Assembly (NCBI RefSeq): GCF_005080745.1
Contig: NZ_CP033004.1
Span: 596,256 to 616,452 of the forward strand
Length of the DNA: 20,197 bases
Source: Buchnera aphidicola (Melaphis rhois)
GTDB lineage: Bacteria > Pseudomonadota > Gammaproteobacteria > Enterobacterales > Enterobacteriaceae
Direction: 5' to 3'
The notes below the pieces were generated by a model, which worked only from the letters and a program-made list of their open reading frames with translations, ran no database searches and was not told where the DNA came from. Positions within the stretch are counted from its first letter, which is position 1, and each line of letters begins with the position of its first letter. This document shows, one piece after another, positions 17,272 through 20,197 of this stretch. The translations under genes and the position numbers were made by a program.

Positions 17272-17434
17272 AAATTAATAATTATCAAATATTTATATTT
17301 AATAATTTTAACCTATTAATTTTAAATAAAATATTTATTTATATTAGATGGTTTATTATGAAAACATTTTGTGCTATTTTTATAAATTGTTGTATCAAAA
17401 AATTTTTTAATATACATTTGATAATAATTAATTT
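17272..17434. repeat. 19-nt inverted repeat enclosing the hscA-fdx spacer
   Basis: The arm at 17272-17290 is complementary to 17416-17434 with one mismatch in 19, with 125 nt between. It begins just after the hscA stop and ends 23 nt before the fdx start, in what appears to be decayed hscA lid sequence. A 42-codon ORF (17358-17486) overlaps the fdx start in another frame and looks spurious. Both arms are A/T-rich and long-range AT repeats occur by chance. Confidence 0.45.
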
Positions 17435-17457
17435 TATTAAAAAAATGAGATTATATT

Positions 17458-17784
17458 ATGCCAAAAATTACGTTTTTGCCTCATAAAATATTATTACCAA
17501 AGGGTGGAATATTCTATGCTAAAAAAGGGGAAACAATTTTAGAAGTTGCTTTAAAAAATAACATAAATATTGAACACTCTTGCAATAGAGCTTGTATATG
17601 TACTACATGCCATTGTTTCGTAAAAAAAGGATATTTTTCTTTATCAGCTTGTCAAGAAGAAGAAGAGGATATCCTTGATAAAGCATGGGGAGTTCAGTTA
17701 GATAGTAGACTTAGTTGTCAAGCTAAAATTAAAGATCATGATATAGAAGTTGAAATTCCTATATATACTATAAATCAATTTTAA
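17458..17784 (+). CDS. fdx: Isc-type [2Fe-2S] ferredoxin
   Basis: Adrenodoxin-type ferredoxin of 108 residues (E. coli 111). It donates electrons for Fe-S cluster assembly by IscS/IscU. The cluster ligands Cys42, Cys48, Cys51 and Cys87 match E. coli positions exactly, within [14 protein letters not shown] and [15 protein letters not shown] and [18 protein letters not shown] are conserved, and the C-terminal [10 protein letters not shown] keeps the family's YTIN motif. Extra cysteines lie at 46, 53 and 65. A weak GAGA ribosome site precedes the ATG. It is the last gene of this isc cluster: iscX, which follows in E. coli, is absent, and the convergent der gene comes next. Confidence 0.98.
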   Translation: MPKITFLPHKILLPKGGIFYAKKGETILEVALKNNINIEHSCNRACICTTCHCFVKKGYFSLSACQEEEEDILDKAWGVQLDSRLSCQAKIKDHDIEVEIPIYTINQF

Positions 17785-17926
17785 TATTTTTTTAACTCAA
17801 TTCATTTTTTATGAAATATAAATTATAATTTTAATAGACTTTGTTTTAAAAGATATATTGTATAAAATATAGTTTTTACAGATATATCGTAATTTTTTAC
17901 AATATTTGTTAAAATATTTAATAAAA

Positions 17927-19314
17927 TTATTGTTTTGAAATTGATTTTGAAAATGGATTATTATTATTTTTAAAATAAAAATGTATGGGATTACCTTGTA
18001 TTTTAAGATGTTTGATAAAATGGTTAGAAAGATATTTTTTATAAGAATTTGAAAGGTTACCTAATTTATTTCCATGTATAATAATAGTTAATGGATTTCT
18101 TTGTCCTAAATGTGCATATTTTAATTTTGTTCTATGTCCTTGTATAATAGGTGGTTGGTGTTTATCTACTGCTAACTTCATAATTTTAGTTAATTTAAAG
18201 GAATTTATTTGTTGTATAGAATGTTTAAAAATTTTATTAATAGAAATAAATAATTTGTCTATTCCTAATTTATTAGTAGCAGAGATGAAATGAACTTTTC
18301 CAATATTCATTATTTTTAATTTTTTTGAGCATATGATTTTTTCTTTGTCATGTTTAGATATTTTATCATATTTATTAAATACTATCATAATTCCACAACC
18401 CTGATTAATTATATAATTAAATAATATTATATCTTGATCAGATATTACTTCTGTGGCATCTAACATTAATATAATTATATTAGCTAATTTTATGACATGT
18501 AATGCTTGTTTAACAGAATTTTTTTCTATTTTATTAGTAATTTTGTTTTTTTTTCTTATTCCTGCTGTATCAATAAAAATATAGTTATTATTTTTATATG
18601 AAGTAATATTCCAAACGACATCTCTGGTAGTACCAGGCATATTGTCTGTAATCATTCTTTTTTCGTTAAGAATGCTATTTATTAAAGTAGATTTTCCTAC
18701 GTTTGGCTTTCCAATAATGGCTATTTTAATAGTATTGATATCTTCTTTAAATCGAAAGTGATCTTGTTCTTTTTTAAAAAGAATAGGATATAAAGAGTTT
18801 TTGTAATTTTTTTGTAAAGTTTTTGATAGTATAGTTGTAAAATATTTTTTTATTAAAATTGTTATTCCTATTCCATTAGTAGCTGAAATTGCATGGATAT
18901 TTTTAAATCCTAATGAATAAAATTCCGATGTGCTTAACTCAATTTTTAATCCATCTATTTTATTAACTAATACTAGTATGTTTTTTTTGTATTTTCTAAT
19001 TTTTTTAGCAATATCTAGATCTTCACTTACTAATCCATCGCGAGCACTAACTAAAAAACAAATTAAATCAGCTTCTTTAACAGATAATATAACTTGTTCT
19101 AACATTTTTTTATTTAATTTTTTTTTTTGTTGTTTATTCCAGCTGTATCGACAATTATTATTGTATTTTTTTTTATTGTTAAGCATCCATATTTACGATC
19201 TCGAGTAACTTCTGATGCATTTGATACTAATGCGTTACGTGTTTGAGTTAATTTATTAAATAAAGTAGATTTTCCAACATTAGTTCTTCCAATTAATGTA
19301 ATTAAAGAAAACAT
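17927..19314 (-). CDS. der: GTPase Der (EngA), frameshifted at a poly(A) run
   Basis: Double-GTPase ribosome biogenesis factor for 50S maturation. The reading frame is broken. The first part (from 19314) encodes MFSLITLIGRTNVGKST through VDTAGINNKKK and then stops at 19114. The rest continues in another frame from LNKKMLEQVILSVKEAD to the stop at 17927. The break is an 11-A run at 19118-19128; 12 A would restore one protein of 462 residues (E. coli 490). The remainder is well conserved: NKIDG of domain 1, GKPNVGKSTLINS, DTAGIRKK and NKYD of domain 2, and the KH-like C-terminus to NPF. The basic tail is shortened. I chose ATG 19314 (AAGGTG ribosome site; aligns with E. coli Met1) over GTG 19323. 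Probably functional through transcript slippage. Confidence 0.93.
19118..19128 (-). repeat. der: A11 homopolymer run causing the der frameshift
   Basis: Eleven T on the plus strand are eleven A in the der message. Upstream the frame reads AAC-AAC-AAA-AAA-AAA-AAT-TAA and stops. One extra A gives AAA-TTA-AAT-AAA and rejoins the conserved frame. Other genes in the window (iscS, iscU, hscB, hscA, dapF) hold runs of nine A with intact frames. This is the longest run I noticed. Confidence 0.9.
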
Positions 19315-19461
19315 GATAATCACCTTGTAATTTTATATTAAATATTATTAATTACTAATTTTTATATTTAAATTATTAAATTTTATATTTATTATTTAAT
19401 GTTCTATTTTTAAAATATGTGCTGTATTTTTAGTACGAAAAATTTTTTGATATTTTATAAA

Positions 19462-19947
19462 TTATAAATTTTTTCTTTTAAAATCATTTTTAATGTTATT
19501 CCAAGAACTATCAGTAATACGATTAATAGTTTTTATAGTTTCTAGTTTATTACCTAGTTGAAACTGTATTTTAGCAATATTTAATATGATTATATTTAGA
19601 ATATTAGAATCTAATGTATGTTTTAGACTATATTTTAACACTAATAAAGCATTACTTAGTTCTTTATTGTTTACATATATTTTAGACAAATATAAAGATG
19701 CTAAAGAACTATATATATTATTTTGGTTATTATTTATAAATTTAATAAGATTATCTATGGATTCTTTATTTTTAATATTACTTGACTGTATTATTTTTTT
19801 ATAATTTTCTATATCACTATTATTATCTAGACTAAATATATCATAATAAAAAATAAAAAATAAAAAAATCAAAATAAATAGAAATATACTACTTTTTTGA
19901 GTGTAATTTAAGTCAGAATTTATTGCTATATGTTTTTTTTTAAACAT
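19462..19947 (-). CDS. yfgM: YfgM-like membrane-anchored TPR protein, C-terminally short
   Basis: Homologue of YfgM, an inner-membrane protein with a periplasmic TPR domain that works with SecYEG and PpiD in export quality control. With the ATG at 19947 it has 161 residues (E. coli 206); a TTG at 19977 would add ten. A short Lys-rich cytoplasmic segment precedes one transmembrane helix (about residues 20-36). The recognisable block runs from NNIYSSLASLYLSKIYVNNKEL through KIQFQLGN to SSWNNIKNDFKRK. It stops about 40 residues before the E. coli end, losing the last TPR helices. In E. coli bamB separates yfgM from der; here it is gone. The gene could be eroding. Confidence 0.85.
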   Translation of the reverse strand: MFKKKHIAINSDLNYTQKSSIFLFILIFLFFIFYYDIFSLDNNSDIENYKKIIQSSNIKNKESIDNLIKFINNNQNNIYSSLASLYLSKIYVNNKELSNALLVLKYSLKHTLDSNILNIIILNIAKIQFQLGNKLETIKTINRITDSSWNNIKNDFKRKNL

Positions 19948-20197
19948 ATTTAAGTATGACCTGCAATTGAATTTCAATAAATCTTATTGTTATTTATAGT
20001 ATTAATTTATCTGTGCTATTGCAAGTAATTTCATCAAATATTAAAAGTATACAATTAAAGTTTGTCTTTGATATGTGCTGAATTAAGATTTATACCTTAT
20101 ATGCAACTGTGCTTTTGTATATTTGCATATAAATTGTGAAATTTTTTTTGAATAATAATTTTAATAATATATGCTTATATACTTAAATATATTTATA
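19948..20197. other. Gene-free AT-rich end of the window upstream of yfgM
   Basis: No coding frame or RNA gene is visible. TGTGCT occurs three times (20012, 20074, 20108), and an inverted repeat is listed separately. From memory, Buchnera chromosomes carry mnmG and the replication origin region beyond yfgM, so this could approach that region. I find no good DnaA box (TTATNCACA) on either strand. Confidence 0.5.
20097..20132. repeat. Perfect 10-nt inverted repeat near the window end
   Basis: TTATATGCAA (20097-20106) is exactly complementary to TTGCATATAA (20123-20132), with a 16-nt spacer. The arms include the GC dinucleotide of TGCA, which makes them slightly more specific than AT-only repeats. 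It could be a hairpin or a dyad binding site upstream of yfgM or of the next gene outside the window. Confidence 0.45.

Noticed and set aside
17358..17486. 42-codon ORF starting in the hscA-fdx gap and overlapping the fdx start
   Set aside because: It runs through AT-rich non-coding sequence into fdx in another frame, has no resemblance to any family or to the HscA lid, and lacks a ribosome site.
19114..19186. Start of the downstream der frame at 19186 as an independent gene
   Set aside because: The first codons there are an out-of-frame reading of the upstream GTPase domain; the true protein continues across the A11 run.
19978..20197. Replication origin with DnaA boxes at the window end
   Set aside because: No TTATNCACA-like site with fewer than about three mismatches was found on either strand; only remembered gene order hints at proximity to the origin.

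Overview
The window is an AT-rich stretch of a reduced gammaproteobacterial genome and looks like the obligate aphid endosymbiont Buchnera aphidicola. The reasons are strong A+T bias, Lys/Asn/Ile-rich proteins that still align along most of their length with Escherichia coli orthologues, single-copy genes on both strands, AT-rich spacers, no mobile elements, and poly(A) runs inside genes. I cannot name the strain. Gene identities come from remembered E. coli sequences, not from a search.

Layout. 127-4021 (minus): phosphate transporter pitA, MFS exporter ynfM and lysine-pathway dapF. 4261-4590 (plus): cyaY (frataxin), divergent from dapF. 4913-5202 (minus): tRNA-Arg(CCG), tRNA-His(GUG) and tRNA-Pro(UGG). 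5524-12904 (minus): rho, trxA, rep, ilvC and ilvD, with tRNA-Trp(CCA) upstream at 13118-13190. 13461-17784 (plus): reduced isc cluster iscS-iscU-hscB-hscA-fdx. 17927-19947 (minus): der, frameshifted at an A11 run, and a shortened yfgM. 19948-20197 has no gene.

From tRNA-Trp down to dapF the order follows the E. coli trpT-ilvDC-rep-trxA-rho-argX-hisR-proM-cyaY-dapF block with many genes removed (ilvE, ilvA, ilvY, gpp, rhlB, the wec/rff cluster, leuT, hem genes, cyaA). What remains suits a nutritional symbiont: ilvC and ilvD supply branched-chain precursors, dapF supplies lysine and peptidoglycan, and iscSU/hscBA/fdx with cyaY make Fe-S clusters, including the one IlvD needs.

I see no new multi-gene system. 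The strongest unusual signals are an HscA chaperone that ends exactly before its helical lid, followed by a non-coding scar; a der gene broken at an 11-A tract, probably read through by polymerase slippage; long perfect hairpins at gene junctions; tRNAs without an encoded CCA; and losses inside the isc cluster.
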